Source: CAINFV01 sp964409235 (lineage in GTDB: Bacteria > Chlamydiota > Chlamydiia > Chlamydiales > FEN-1388). From it: a stretch of DNA of 45,097 nt. Shown here piece by piece: positions 36,264 through 44,429 of the stretch; position 1 is the stretch's first letter, and every line of letters begins with the position of its first letter. The translations under genes and the position numbers were made by a program. Location of the stretch: contig CAYPCN010000010.1 in the NCBI GenBank assembly GCA_964409235.1, positions 1-45,097 on the forward strand, read 5' to 3'. The notes below the pieces were generated by a model. That model was given only the letters and a program-made list of their open reading frames with translations, searched no databases and was not told the origin of the DNA.

Positions 36264-36938
36264 ATGCGACTCGAAATCGTTGATGGTTCAGTAGATCTTT
36301 TTCTTTTTGACCTCGATGGCTTGTTGGTAGACACCGAGCAGCTCCATTGGACGGCGTATCAAGCCATGTGCCAGCTCTTTGGGTGTACGATGGACTGGGA
36401 CTATCCAACATACCTTCGCGTTGCCGGAGGCTCAGCAGATGGCATTCAGCAGCGTCTTCGCCGAGAGATGCCGCAGCTCTTTATCGGGAGAACGTGGGAG
36501 GATCTGTATGCCATCAAAAAGGAAAAGTTCCTTGAACTGCTAGCCTCGTCATCGATTCCTCTGATGCCAGGTGTCGAGCAGTGTCTTTCTGATCTCGTGC
36601 GCCTTGGCAAGCCGATGGTTGTCGTGACCCATTCTCCTCAAATTGTGGTGGAAAGGGTGCAAGGATCCCATCGTATTTTTGATTGCATGGCGCAGTGGAT
36701 CAGCAGAGAGATGTACAAAGCGCCCAAGCCTGCCCCTGATGGGTACGCGACAGCATGCAGCAGGATGAACATAGCTCCAGAGCGAGCTGTTGGTTTTGAA
36801 GACACCATTCGAGGGATTGACGCTTTGCTAGCGGCGGGCGTCGTTCCAATCCTCGTCAATGCGCATGACGAATCGGCACGGCGATATTGCTGCCAAAAGG
36901 GCATTCGCGTTCTATCTTCGCTTGCCGATCTGTTGTAG
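36264..36938 (+). CDS. HAD-family phosphatase (phosphoglycolate phosphatase/beta-phosphoglucomutase-like)
   Basis: This 224-aa protein has all HAD motifs: FLFDLDGLLVDTE (motif I, nucleophile Asp), MVVVTHSPQ (motif II Thr/Ser), the Lys in MYKAPKPAPDGY (motif III) and VGFEDTIRGIDALLAAGV (motif IV). The cap between motifs I and II is helical, as in the subfamily with phosphoglycolate phosphatase and beta-phosphoglucomutase. ATG 36264 has AGGGAG 5 bases upstream. I recall a phosphoglycolate-phosphatase-like gene next to truA in Chlamydia as well. The substrate cannot be fixed from the sequence. Confidence 0.92.
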   Translation: MRLEIVDGSVDLFLFDLDGLLVDTEQLHWTAYQAMCQLFGCTMDWDYPTYLRVAGGSADGIQQRLRREMPQLFIGRTWEDLYAIKKEKFLELLASSSIPLMPGVEQCLSDLVRLGKPMVVVTHSPQIVVERVQGSHRIFDCMAQWISREMYKAPKPAPDGYATACSRMNIAPERAVGFEDTIRGIDALLAAGVVPILVNAHDESARRYCCQKGIRVLSSLADLL

Positions 36939-36970
36939 CTAGGGACGGTGTGTACGAGAAGAATTTCTCT

Positions 36971-37759
36971 TCAATGGGGTTGTACAACCCCATCCGGATA
37001 CGAAACACGGATGAGAAATAGTCCCTGGGCGGGAGCGGGGGGTGCGGCACGTCGGCGATCCCGTGAGAGGAACACGTCGTCAATATCGCTTAAAGGACGC
37101 TTTGAGCTGGCAATACTGACCAGCATCCCGGTAATATTTCTGACCATCTTGTACAAGAATCCATTGCCCTCAAACTCAAGACGTAGCCCTGTAGCCGTTC
37201 GCACAACATCGAGTCGTCTGATCGTTCGCACAGAGGTTTTCTTGATGCAGCCATGTCCGGGAGTATTCGCATAGCCTAAGAAGTCATGTTCTCCAAGAAA
37301 ACGTCGTGCGGCACGTTCGAGAAGATCGATATCCACATGCCGGCGGTAGTGCCATGTGTACGATCTGTCAAATGGGAGAACGATATCGTTGCAACAAATG
37401 TGGTAATGGTATTCCTTGCCAATGGCTGACATTTGGGCGTGGAAGTGGTTGGGGGCCGATGCTAGTTCGAGGATGCGAATAGAGGGAGGCAGCAGTCCAT
37501 TTAGCGAGCGTTTCACTGCCTCTTCATCGATATGTTCGGCTATGCGAAAATGGGCCACTTGTCCTAGGGCGTGCACTCCAGCGTCGGTCCTGCCAGCCCC
37601 TATCACTCGTGTCTGTTCACGCGTGATAGTTGCCAACGCTTTTTCGATCATTCCCTGAATTGACTCGTCCTTGGTTTGTACTTGCCACCCTGAAAAACCT
37701 GTTCCATCGTAGGCGACGACCATGCGATACGTTCTCATGGATTGGCACGAGGACGTCAT
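36971..37759 (-). CDS. truA: tRNA pseudouridine(38-40) synthase
   Basis: This 262-aa enzyme isomerises uridines 38-40 in the tRNA anticodon arm. YDGTGFSGWQVQ is near the N terminus and the catalytic Asp is in GAGRTDAGVHALGQVAHF. GHGCIKKTSVRTI and NGFLYKMVRNITGMLV are further family blocks. ATG 37759 overlaps the phosphoesterase stop (ATGA); MRTYRM at residue 8 is an alternative start. The last codons contain a 20-bp palindrome. It is convergent with the HAD gene, with 32 bases between the stops. Confidence 0.97.
   Translation of the reverse strand: MTSSCQSMRTYRMVVAYDGTGFSGWQVQTKDESIQGMIEKALATITREQTRVIGAGRTDAGVHALGQVAHFRIAEHIDEEAVKRSLNGLLPPSIRILELASAPNHFHAQMSAIGKEYHYHICCNDIVLPFDRSYTWHYRRHVDIDLLERAARRFLGEHDFLGYANTPGHGCIKKTSVRTIRRLDVVRTATGLRLEFEGNGFLYKMVRNITGMLVSIASSKRPLSDIDDVFLSRDRRRAAPPAPAQGLFLIRVSYPDGVVQPH
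36974..36993. terminator. perfect 20-bp palindrome at the end of truA
   Basis: ATGGGGTTGT is followed immediately by its reverse complement, with no loop. It covers the last codons of truA and lies between convergent HAD and truA genes. A hairpin with a small open loop could end transcription from both sides, but there is no T-run. A protein-binding site is an alternative. Confidence 0.4.
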
Positions 37760-38850
37760 TGTGAAGGCTCTTCATGATTGGCTATGCGGTGCGTTGCAAA
37801 GGATGGAGTAGCAGGCGCAGTGCCAAAGAGTGAGTGCGCCGGGGCTTCGGCACGGGCCATTCCTCCGCGCATGAGTTGGAAAAGCACAATTTGAGGAGGG
37901 GCGAAGAGGCGGAAGGGAAACGTCGTGCCTACTCCTCGGGTGACGAAGACCGTACGCCCTTCGCGGGGGTAGAGACCGCTTTTGAGAGATTTGTCGCGAA
38001 GTGGCGTGATTCGTTCCCAAAGGAAGGGGAGGTTTACTTGTCCTCCATGGGTATGGCCAAAGAGGAAAAGGTCTCCGGGAAAGTACGACAGTTGGGAGAA
38101 GGCATCCGGACTGTGCGAGAAGATGATGCCTGGAAGGCGAAGGTCATAGCCTTTGAAGGCGGTTGTTGGCGAGAGATGCCCTGCAGTGATATCTCCTAGT
38201 CCTGTCAGGTTGATGCGATGGGTTCCTTGACCTATGTGCACCGTTTCATTGTCAAGGACGGTGACATGGTGGTCAGCGTAGAATCGTAGGAGCTCTTTGT
38301 TGAAGGCCAAGGGAGCCGCAAGTGGATGCTGACGCGAGGATCTGGGGGCGCCGAACAGTCTTTTGAGGCCTTGGAGGAGTGGATGGCCATTGGGGTAGCC
38401 GCATACAGACGCTCCTTCAGTGTCAAGTGTGGAGTATTCTGCATAGTCGTGGTTGCCAAGGCAGGCAAAAATGCCGAACGGTGGATTGAGGTTGGCAAAG
38501 AATTCAGAGGCAAGATCTGGGCGGGGTAACCGAGAATAGGTGAGGAGGTCTCCTGAAAAGAGGATGAGATCTGGGCAGAGGCGGGAGATCGTTTTGCGAA
38601 GCCGCCGAAGGAAATGCGCCGACGAGTAATGGTTAATATGAAGATCTGAGAGAAAGAGAACCTTCATTCCGTCAAGAGAAGGCGGGAGGTTGGGAAAACA
38701 CAGCCGGTGGCGAGAGGTGAAGAGAAGGCGCGGTTCGATGAAACGAGGATAGATGCCAACAATCGACACAATACAAAGAGCGTCAAACAGCCACTCAAAC
38801 CATGATTTTCTGTGGGGTGTTGCACTGCCTACTTTGTTTGAGAGGGTCAA
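37756..38850 (-). CDS. YaeI-like calcineurin-type metallophosphoesterase, membrane-anchored
   Basis: This 364-aa protein has a hydrophobic N-terminal segment (about 18-36) followed by the metallophosphoesterase core: LFLSDLHINH, LILFSGDLLTYS, ACLGNHDYAEY, IIFSHSPDAF and LFGHTHGGQVNLP. All metal ligands look intact. Members act on phosphodiester or pyrophosphate bonds, some on lipid-A precursors, but I cannot choose a substrate. The start appears to be TTG 38850, since the first ATG (about residue 62) would remove the anchor. I recall a yaeI-type gene between SWIB and truA in Chlamydia, matching this order. Confidence 0.9.
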   Translation of the reverse strand: MTLSNKVGSATPHRKSWFEWLFDALCIVSIVGIYPRFIEPRLLFTSRHRLCFPNLPPSLDGMKVLFLSDLHINHYSSAHFLRRLRKTISRLCPDLILFSGDLLTYSRLPRPDLASEFFANLNPPFGIFACLGNHDYAEYSTLDTEGASVCGYPNGHPLLQGLKRLFGAPRSSRQHPLAAPLAFNKELLRFYADHHVTVLDNETVHIGQGTHRINLTGLGDITAGHLSPTTAFKGYDLRLPGIIFSHSPDAFSQLSYFPGDLFLFGHTHGGQVNLPFLWERITPLRDKSLKSGLYPREGRTVFVTRGVGTTFPFRLFAPPQIVLFQLMRGGMARAEAPAHSLFGTAPATPSFATHRIANHEEPSQ

Positions 38851-38889
38851 GGGAATTCCATGGTTAGTAGAGTGTGAAAAAGAATGAAG

Positions 38890-38915
38890 AAGCCCCTCAA
38901 TATCGCGAGGGGCTT
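38890..38915 (-). terminator. Rho-independent-like terminator of the SWIB gene
   Basis: A 9-bp GC-rich stem, AAGCCCCTC (38890-38898) with GAGGGGCTT (38907-38915), has an 8-base loop. On the minus strand it follows the SWIB stop after 20 bases and leads into a T-rich tail (CTTCTTCATTCTTTTT). It separates SWIB from the phosphoesterase-truA pair. Confidence 0.75.
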
Positions 38916-38935
38916 TTCATGGGCCAGGTCCGATG

Positions 38936-39196
38936 TTATTTGTTGACTTCTTTCAGGTGAGAAGACACTTTTTTCGTCATTTGGAACATGTCGATTTGTT
39001 GATTTCCTACGACGCGACCCAATTTTTGATCTGGGTTGATCTGCCGTTTTGCTTTGGAGTCTTGGAGTTTATTTCTCTTGATATAGTCCCAAAGTTTTTT
39101 CGTGACTTCCGTGCGTGGCATAGGCCCTTTGCCGACGATCTCTGCTAGGGCATCACTCACTTGAACAGGTCTCATTAAAGCTGACTGCTTTTTCAT
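38936..39196 (-). CDS. SWIB/MDM2-domain protein
   Basis: This 86-aa stand-alone SWIB domain runs from MRPVQVSDALAEIVGKGPM to the end. The core helices are PRTEVTKKLWDYIKRNKLQD, then INPDQKLGRVVG, then IDMFQMTKKVSSHL. SWIB domains are known from eukaryotic chromatin remodelers. Chlamydiae carry small SWIB proteins alone or fused to topoisomerase I, and they are thought to bind DNA or chromatin. ATG 39196 has AAGGAGA 6 bases upstream. The frame is open further up to 39607, but that part has no protein-like character. Confidence 0.95.
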   Translation of the reverse strand: MKKQSALMRPVQVSDALAEIVGKGPMPRTEVTKKLWDYIKRNKLQDSKAKRQINPDQKLGRVVGNQQIDMFQMTKKVSSHLKEVNK

Positions 39197-39449
39197 TTTC
39201 GTTCTCCTTGCGAAGTTGGGATAACACCTAAATGCGTACTGTTTTTGATAACCATCACATGGAATATCTTCAACACAGATTTTAAAGCCCGCTTGGCAAC
39301 CCGTGCGTCTTCTAGAGGAGTATGCAGATTTTTCCTCTTTGAGGCACGAAGAAATATATAGATCCCTGGCTCCCGTCCTACTTTTCTCTAGGAAACTTAG
39401 AGGAGAAGAGGGTACGTTTTGGCAGAAAAGTAACGGAGAGGAAGAAAGA

Positions 39450-41645
39450 ATGGCGACAGAGGATTCTGGAGAACAAGAGACCCGTTCGAGGTTGTTTCGA
39501 GTGCTGCAGAACGTAGAGGCGCTTCGCACATCGTTGATGCGCTTTATGAGTCTCGATGAAAAGGTAGAATGGTTGCAGAAGGATAAACGAGTTGTCGACG
39601 CCTTCACGAGGTTTCCTGAAATAGCATATGTCTTGTCTCAGGGCAGCGTGGACGAGGCCTTTGTCCTGGCTGTATTGGTAGTTCTAGGGCAGTTTGACTC
39701 TCTTTTCAGTGGGTTTGAGGCGCTTGATAATAAGCTGGAACGCCTTAAGACTTTGCTTGATCTTCTCGTTCATGCTGAGCGGTTTTACCGACCTATTGGA
39801 GGACTTTTAGGCTATTACGAGCAGGTGTTGCGATTGCTCGCCTTTGGGAAGGATGAGCGGCTTCCTGACCTCTTCCCTCCTCCTGTGTGCGACATGCGTG
39901 AGAAGAACAGCGAGGTGTGGCGGTATTGCTATGAGGGGGCATTGCGATTGGGTGAGTCAGCGCAGATCTTTGTGGTTGGTGGTGCGGGAGAGAGACTTCG
40001 TCTGATCGACCCAGAGACGAACGAGCCTCTTCCTGTTGCTAGGTGCATCTTTGGGGGGAGAAGCCTGCTTGAATGGCTCTTCCGCGATCTTGAAGCGCTT
40101 GAGTATTGGCATTACAGGGTCTTTGGAAAAGAGATCTCTGTCCCTGTAGTGTTGATGACGTCAAAAGAGAAAAATAACGATACGCAGATTGAGATGATCT
40201 GTCGTGCACATGCATGGTTTGGGAAGTCTCCAGACGATATTTTCAGAATTGTCCAAGACCTTGTTCCTGTTGTGGCTTCGGACGGCCAGTGGGCATGTAC
40301 TGGACCGCTGTCGTTGATGGCTCGTCCTGGAGGCCATGGGGTGATTTGGAAGCTGGCCAGTGACAGTGGAGTTTTTGATCATCTGGGACGTCGACACATC
40401 GGTTTTGCGGTTGTTCGTCAGATCAACAATCCTTTAGGGGGCACCGACCACACGCTCATGTCCCTCCTTGGGAAGGGAGTGTCTGAGCACAAGGCGTTTG
40501 GTTTTGTCTCATGTCCTTCCAAGCCGGGTTTTGCGGAGGGGTTAAACGTTCTTGTTGTGAATCGAGACGGGACCGCTGGGATTTCGAATATCGAATATAC
40601 CAAATTTGCGGCGTTGAAGCGGACCAATCCTCAGCTTATGGAAGGAGGATGTCCAGCCAATACCAACATCCTTTTTGCGAATCTCAAAGAGGTGGCGAAG
40701 GCGTTAAAGAAACTCCCAGTCCCTGGAATGGTTGTGAATGCGAAGTGTGAAGCGGAGATTGTTGAGGGCGGCAAAACGATACGCCGTCCTGTTGCGCGCC
40801 TTGAAGCGATGATGCAGAACATTGTGGATGCCATGACGGTTCCTGTGCACGACCCTCGCGCCGTGTCTGCGCTTTCTCAGTCGCTTCCTGTATTTGTAGC
40901 GTTGTACGCACGCGAAAAGGCCATGTCGGTGACCAAGCGTTCTTTTGTCGAAGGGGAATCTCCCTATGAAACCCCTGAATCGTGTCTCTATGATTGGTAT
41001 CGAGCTTGCCGAAGGCTGTTGGGAGAGAGCTGCTCTTTTGTTGTCCCTGAAGAACAGTCGTTGGAGCAGTTGCTCCAACAAGGCCCGAATATTGCTTTCT
41101 CCTTCCATCCAGCTCTAGGGCCACTGTGGGAGGTGATTAGCCAGAAGATATCGGGAGGAAGGCTTTTTGCTGGCGCGGAGTTAGAATTAGAGATTGCTGA
41201 GCTTTTTGTGAGGCGCCTTTCAGTACGGGGGACATTTCGGTTGCTTTGCGAAGAGGTTGTGGGGAGGAATGACGACCATGGGCGGCGCCGCTATCGCCAG
41301 GCTGTTGGAAGAGCACTCTTAGAAAACGTCTCGATTGAGAATGAGGGGTTGAGGCCTGCTCCTCTGTCCGAGCATCTAAAGCGAACTGTGGAGCGCGAGT
41401 CGTCCTGTACGATACGCCTACTTGGCGTTTCGGAGCTTGTGGCTCGCGATGTTGTTATCCGAGGGCATTGTACACTGACAGTACGCGATGGAACGCGAGT
41501 GACGATACGCCAGAGTGCCGATGGTGGTATCGACATTATCGAAGAACCCTATAGTGCTCCAAGCTGGCAATACGCCATTGAGTGGAAGCCTGATGCTGCG
41601 CCGAAATTGTCTAAAGTTGACTCGCCCTCTTCTCTCAGCAGATAG
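39450..41645 (+). CDS. UTP--glucose-1-phosphate uridylyltransferase-like (UDPGP family) enzyme
   Basis: 731 aa. Residues 1-165 are helical and specific. The nucleotidyltransferase domain starts at FVVGGAGERLRL (about 174-185), a variant of the GGxGTRxG nucleotide loop, and includes MTSKEKNN (about 236-243) and ARPGGHGVIWK (291-301), typical of the UDPGP fold. The C-terminal part includes a beta-helix-like region (VSELVARDVVIRGHCTLTVRDG). The length and PGGHG motif recall plastid UGP3-type enzymes more than the short bacterial GalU. It likely makes a UDP-sugar; glucose-1-phosphate is only the best guess. ATG 39450 has GGAGAGG 8 bases upstream; the frame is open back to 39303. Confidence 0.8.
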   Translation: MATEDSGEQETRSRLFRVLQNVEALRTSLMRFMSLDEKVEWLQKDKRVVDAFTRFPEIAYVLSQGSVDEAFVLAVLVVLGQFDSLFSGFEALDNKLERLKTLLDLLVHAERFYRPIGGLLGYYEQVLRLLAFGKDERLPDLFPPPVCDMREKNSEVWRYCYEGALRLGESAQIFVVGGAGERLRLIDPETNEPLPVARCIFGGRSLLEWLFRDLEALEYWHYRVFGKEISVPVVLMTSKEKNNDTQIEMICRAHAWFGKSPDDIFRIVQDLVPVVASDGQWACTGPLSLMARPGGHGVIWKLASDSGVFDHLGRRHIGFAVVRQINNPLGGTDHTLMSLLGKGVSEHKAFGFVSCPSKPGFAEGLNVLVVNRDGTAGISNIEYTKFAALKRTNPQLMEGGCPANTNILFANLKEVAKALKKLPVPGMVVNAKCEAEIVEGGKTIRRPVARLEAMMQNIVDAMTVPVHDPRAVSALSQSLPVFVALYAREKAMSVTKRSFVEGESPYETPESCLYDWYRACRRLLGESCSFVVPEEQSLEQLLQQGPNIAFSFHPALGPLWEVISQKISGGRLFAGAELELEIAELFVRRLSVRGTFRLLCEEVVGRNDDHGRRRYRQAVGRALLENVSIENEGLRPAPLSEHLKRTVERESSCTIRLLGVSELVARDVVIRGHCTLTVRDGTRVTIRQSADGGIDIIEEPYSAPSWQYAIEWKPDAAPKLSKVDSPSSLSR

Positions 41646-41666
41646 ATCGGTGGGTGCCGAACAGTA

Positions 41667-41721
41667 CATGGCTCGACATATACGCTGCGTTGCTTCGCAC
41701 TTCTCGATTTCGAGCCATGTT
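41667..41721. terminator. 11-bp inverted repeat between convergent genes
   Basis: ACATGGCTCGA (41667-41677) and TCGAGCCATGT (41711-41721) are exact inverted repeats with a 33-base loop. They lie 22 bases after the UGPase-like gene and before the end of the convergent 125-aa gene. A bidirectional terminator is plausible; the long loop and lack of a T-run lower confidence. Confidence 0.35.
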
Positions 41722-41754
41722 CCTCGCTATCCTTGTTGGCTAGATTTCTAGTTC

Positions 41755-42132
41755 TTATGATGGTACTACGGGAGTGACACTATTGAGGAATGGGGGAAAG
41801 ACTCCCGTAGAGCCGAGAAGAAATCCGCCTGCACTTGCGATGAGGACACCTGCAGCAAGAAGAGCTATAGAGAGGATGTGGTTATCTACGGTTCCTGAAA
41901 GCCTAAGAGGGAGCATTGACAGTCCGAGTAGCTCGAGAGAGATCCCGACTTTTGACGTGAGGAATTTTGCTGTCAATGCGAGATATGGTTGGATGATGGT
42001 CCAAATATTCTGAATTTTTGCGGCGATGAATGTCACAGCGGGAGCTGCAAAGTTACGCACTGCGAGGAACGGTGTTTCGAGATGCTCGAAGACAGTGCTG
42101 GCGAAAGGTATGTTTGGCTGGACAGTGGACAT
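41755..42132 (-). CDS. small hydrophobic protein, function unknown
   Basis: This 125-aa protein is not recognised. ATG 42132 has GAGGAG 6 bases upstream; the in-frame start 13 codons earlier has none. After a polar N terminus (STVQPNIPFAS) there are amphipathic helices (about 28-60) and hydrophobic segments near 62-76 and 86-108 (ILSIALLAAGVLIASAGGFLL), ending in VFPPFLNSVTPVVPS. Small proteins with a bilobed hydrophobic region are a hallmark of chlamydial inclusion-membrane proteins, but I cannot assign it on that alone. It sits at the edge of the gene-poor accessory region. Confidence 0.65.
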   Translation of the reverse strand: MSTVQPNIPFASTVFEHLETPFLAVRNFAAPAVTFIAAKIQNIWTIIQPYLALTAKFLTSKVGISLELLGLSMLPLRLSGTVDNHILSIALLAAGVLIASAGGFLLGSTGVFPPFLNSVTPVVPS

Positions 42133-42845
42133 ATGATACTCCTCACGGTTAGTACAGATTGAATAAGCCAACCTTTACGAGCCATAGTTCATATGGCTCT
42201 TTTACAGCCTCTGGGGGTACGGAGAAGGTGTGCATGTGCCTTGCCTCCTTGTTTTCCAAGCATTTCGAGAGCACTCTCTCAAAAGAATCTTGATACGTAC
42301 TAACCAGGGCGCGGCCATCTTATTGGCATGATATAAAATAAATCAAGCGATTGGCGACGGATGCGGCAGTTTCCTGAAATTCGCTGTCACCGGAGTTTCA
42401 GGGAACTACTGACAAAAAACGTATTCCTTGAAAGGACCGACGCTTTCTCTGGGTGCTCTTGCAGGACGAGTGAAGGTTGGTTGATCGATAGGGCGCGAGA
42501 AAACTCAGTGCTTTGGGGCTGAAGTGAATCGTGCCTCTTACAGTAAATTCCTTCCCCCAGCTATGCTTGCCTCACGGTTGAGGGAGCAGGTGGCTCTCGG
42601 AAGAGATAGCCTGGGTATCCAATCCCTAAAAGCCCTCGTTACACAATTGCGTGTGCCTAAATAGTAGTCGGTCCCTTGCAGCGGTGAAAGCTGCTCTTGG
42701 GAGAAACCGTCTACTCCATCTGAGGGAGTATTCACGATGGCAAAGACGGCCATGTGTATCCGTCCTGTGGGGGGGGCTAGGGCAAGCGTGTATGGCCATC
42801 GTGGAGGCGTGTACGACACGAGCTCCTGTCTGTGATTCTTCGCGT
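42133..42845. other. 713-bp region without a recognisable gene
   Basis: No convincing coding sequence or known RNA family (rRNA, tmRNA, RNase P, SRP) is visible. It holds several inverted repeats. GAGCCATA/TATGGCTC lies near 42181-42202. A 12-bp stem with one mismatch, 42368-42379 against 42396-42407, has a 16-base loop. CACGATGGC/GCCATCGTG is near 42734-42806. A 121-codon open frame on the minus strand crosses the tRNA and is an artefact. The density of small hairpins would fit a non-coding RNA or decayed mobile DNA. Confidence 0.5.
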
Positions 42846-42918
42846 GGGGCAATAGCTCAGCGGTTAGAGCTGCGGACTCATAATCCGTAGGTCGTAGGTT
42901 CAATCCCTACTTGCCCCA
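42846..42918 (+). tRNA. tRNA with CAT anticodon (Met elongator or Ile2)
   Basis: 73 bases with a perfect 7-bp acceptor (GGGGCAA/TTGCCCC). The D arm is GCTC/GAGC, the anticodon stem GCGGA/TCCGT with loop CTCATAA (anticodon CAT), and the T arm GTAGG/CCTAC with loop TTCAATC. The discriminator is A; CCA is not encoded. It is not an initiator type, as C1 and A72 features are absent. The 8-base D loop and AGGTC variable loop look more like tRNA-Ile2, whose C34 is modified to lysidine, but the G4-C69 pair is not typical. A degenerate copy of its 3' half lies at 44918-44971. Confidence 0.95.
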
Positions 42919-42981
42919 CTCTTTCATACATGGCTGTGGGCATGGTTTAGCTTGATGGAATAGAACCCATTGAGCTAGAAA

Positions 42982-43212
42982 TTGTCACCGCGGTGCAATG
43001 GCGGTGCAACGAAGGACGTATCGTGGGATATTGGAGGAGAACGAGATCCTCTTCCTCCATTCTTTGTTTCTCTTCCTTCCTACATCTGCAGACATGGCGG
43101 CGAATCTGAAGTAACTCGAGAGAAGTTTAAAAAGGCTAGCGGCAAGATCGCTGAGCTATTTTGTAACAAATCTTTCCGGGAGGCTGTGGCAGAGATAGCC
43201 TCGAAGAAATAA
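42982..43212 (+). pseudogene. short open frame, possible gene remnant
   Basis: Up to 76 codons from GTG 42982. Only the last 40 look protein-like (ESEVTREKFKKASGKIAELF and then CNKSFREAVAEIASKK), a charged helical pair. The first half (PPFFVSLPSYICRHGG) is unconvincing, and no ribosome-binding site precedes the start. It may be the C-terminal remnant of a gene of the element inserted at the tRNA. I do not recognise the family. Confidence 0.3.
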
Positions 43213-43450
43213 TGTACATACTCAGATGTCCGAATCGTCGTCGTTCAAAGGGGATAGACTTGATTCTCTCGGTGATTCCATCGTCTTGTTTCTTGGGCTG
43301 GTATCGTATCATAGACCGGTTTGTCCCCCAAGAGTCTGCTTACGCGCCTCTCGCTCATTATATGAGAAAGTGCTAGCACCTGCGGGAAATTCTTAGCTCA
43401 AGAGTGCTCTATATCATGAGATATAACCGAAAGTTGTCTTGACTTCGGGG

Positions 43451-43477
43451 CCCACCTTACTGTGCCCATAGGGTGGG
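43451..43477 (-). terminator. possible hairpin terminator after the 310-aa gene
   Basis: CCCACC (43451-43456) and GGTGGG (43472-43477) form a short GC-rich stem 17 bases beyond the stop of the minus-strand gene. The loop is 15 bases and there is no T-run. The rest of 43213-43493 shows nothing else I can assign. Confidence 0.3.
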
Positions 43478-43493
43478 TTCCTGTCCTTCGATT

Positions 43494-44426
43494 TCACTTA
43501 GTCTTTTCTCTCGAGCTATTTTTTTGTACCCTTTGTTTTTCTGCTAGTGCTGCGGCTTTTTTCTCTGCTTCAAGATGTTCTCTGTTTTTCCTTACGAGAT
43601 CTGCTTTCTTGAGCAGTTCTCCAACTGTGCGCTGGTTACCTTTCGCCGTTTTGTCCTCTCGTAACGTCCGCCATATTTTAGTAAAACGGCTCACTTGCTG
43701 AAGCGCTGCGGTTTGATCGCCCTGCATGCTGCCTGCTATAATATTGGCTAGGAGATCATCCCTCTCATTTATTGGAAGTGTTGCAATCCAAGTGCGCAGA
43801 TCCGCAGCGCTTGGGGTGATGTCTTCTAATGAAGGGCTGTTGATAGCTGCTGCATCAATGAGATCTGGATCAATTCGTAAGAAATCGGCGAGATTAGCGA
43901 GAGTAGGACTTAAATTTTGCAGGCCTGGAGGTAGAGGCGGTTCAATCTCTTTTTTGTCATATTCATCACTTTGTAAGCCCGATAGCCAACCTAAATACAA
44001 GCAGCGCAAGTCGCCCCGGCCTAAGTCTGTGCGTAGGCTTAAAAAGGGCGTAAGGTGTAGATCTTCTTCCCAGCCGCCGCCATTCTCGCTTTCTGAGAGA
44101 AAATCCAATATCACTTTATCGCTGCTAAGGCGAACTGAAAAGTGATCTCCATTGCAGTATGCTTTCGCAGTTTTGAAGTCTAAAAGAACGGAGGGGAGTC
44201 GCAGTTTTAAGATGTGAGTGCCCCAATTGGCGTAATAAAGGAATCCATCGAAATATTTTTCCACCCAACGATCTTCGTCTCCTTTGAAACTTCCCCAGGA
44301 GTACTCATTGGTAAAACTATGCGGCGTAATCTCAGCGCGCGTTGAGAATGAGCGGAGTTCGGTCATTTCTTTATCATTCAGCGGCCGATCCACGGCTTGA
44401 AATTCGTAGTACTGGTACTCGCTCAT
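43494..44426 (-). CDS. conserved protein of unknown function, accessory gene
   Basis: This 310-aa protein starts MSEYQYYEFQAVDRPLNDKE and continues with EITPHSFTNEYSWGSFKGD, a beginning I recall from a family of uncharacterised proteins found sporadically in many bacteria, sometimes next to a SWIM zinc-finger gene. No such partner is seen here. The N-terminal two thirds are mixed alpha/beta; the C-terminal third is helical and ends in a Lys/Glu/Ala coiled-coil (about 265-310). No signal or membrane segment. AAGGGAT 6 bases before ATG 44426 is a good ribosome-binding site. The transposase remnant reads directly into this gene in frame, ending only 12 bases before the ATG. Possibly recently acquired. 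Confidence 0.8.
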   Translation of the reverse strand: MSEYQYYEFQAVDRPLNDKEMTELRSFSTRAEITPHSFTNEYSWGSFKGDEDRWVEKYFDGFLYYANWGTHILKLRLPSVLLDFKTAKAYCNGDHFSVRLSSDKVILDFLSESENGGGWEEDLHLTPFLSLRTDLGRGDLRCLYLGWLSGLQSDEYDKKEIEPPLPPGLQNLSPTLANLADFLRIDPDLIDAAAINSPSLEDITPSAADLRTWIATLPINERDDLLANIIAGSMQGDQTAALQQVSRFTKIWRTLREDKTAKGNQRTVGELLKKADLVRKNREHLEAEKKAAALAEKQRVQKNSSREKTK

Positions 44427-44429
44427 ATG

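Noticed and set aside
38936..39607. Extended 223-aa version of the SWIB protein
   Set aside because: Residues before the ATG at 39196 are low in protein character, overlap the start of the divergent UGPase-like gene, and the ATG at 39196 has a clear AAGGAGA site.
41667..41721. Fourth copy of the foldback repeat family
   Set aside because: It shares GAGCCAT but in the opposite arrangement and lacks CCTTTTGGAGGA, so I list it only as a separate hairpin.
42538..42903. 121-codon open frame on the minus strand starting MNLRPTDYESAALTAELLPH
   Set aside because: The start of this reading frame is the reverse complement of the tRNA gene, a well-known annotation artefact; the remainder has no protein-like pattern.
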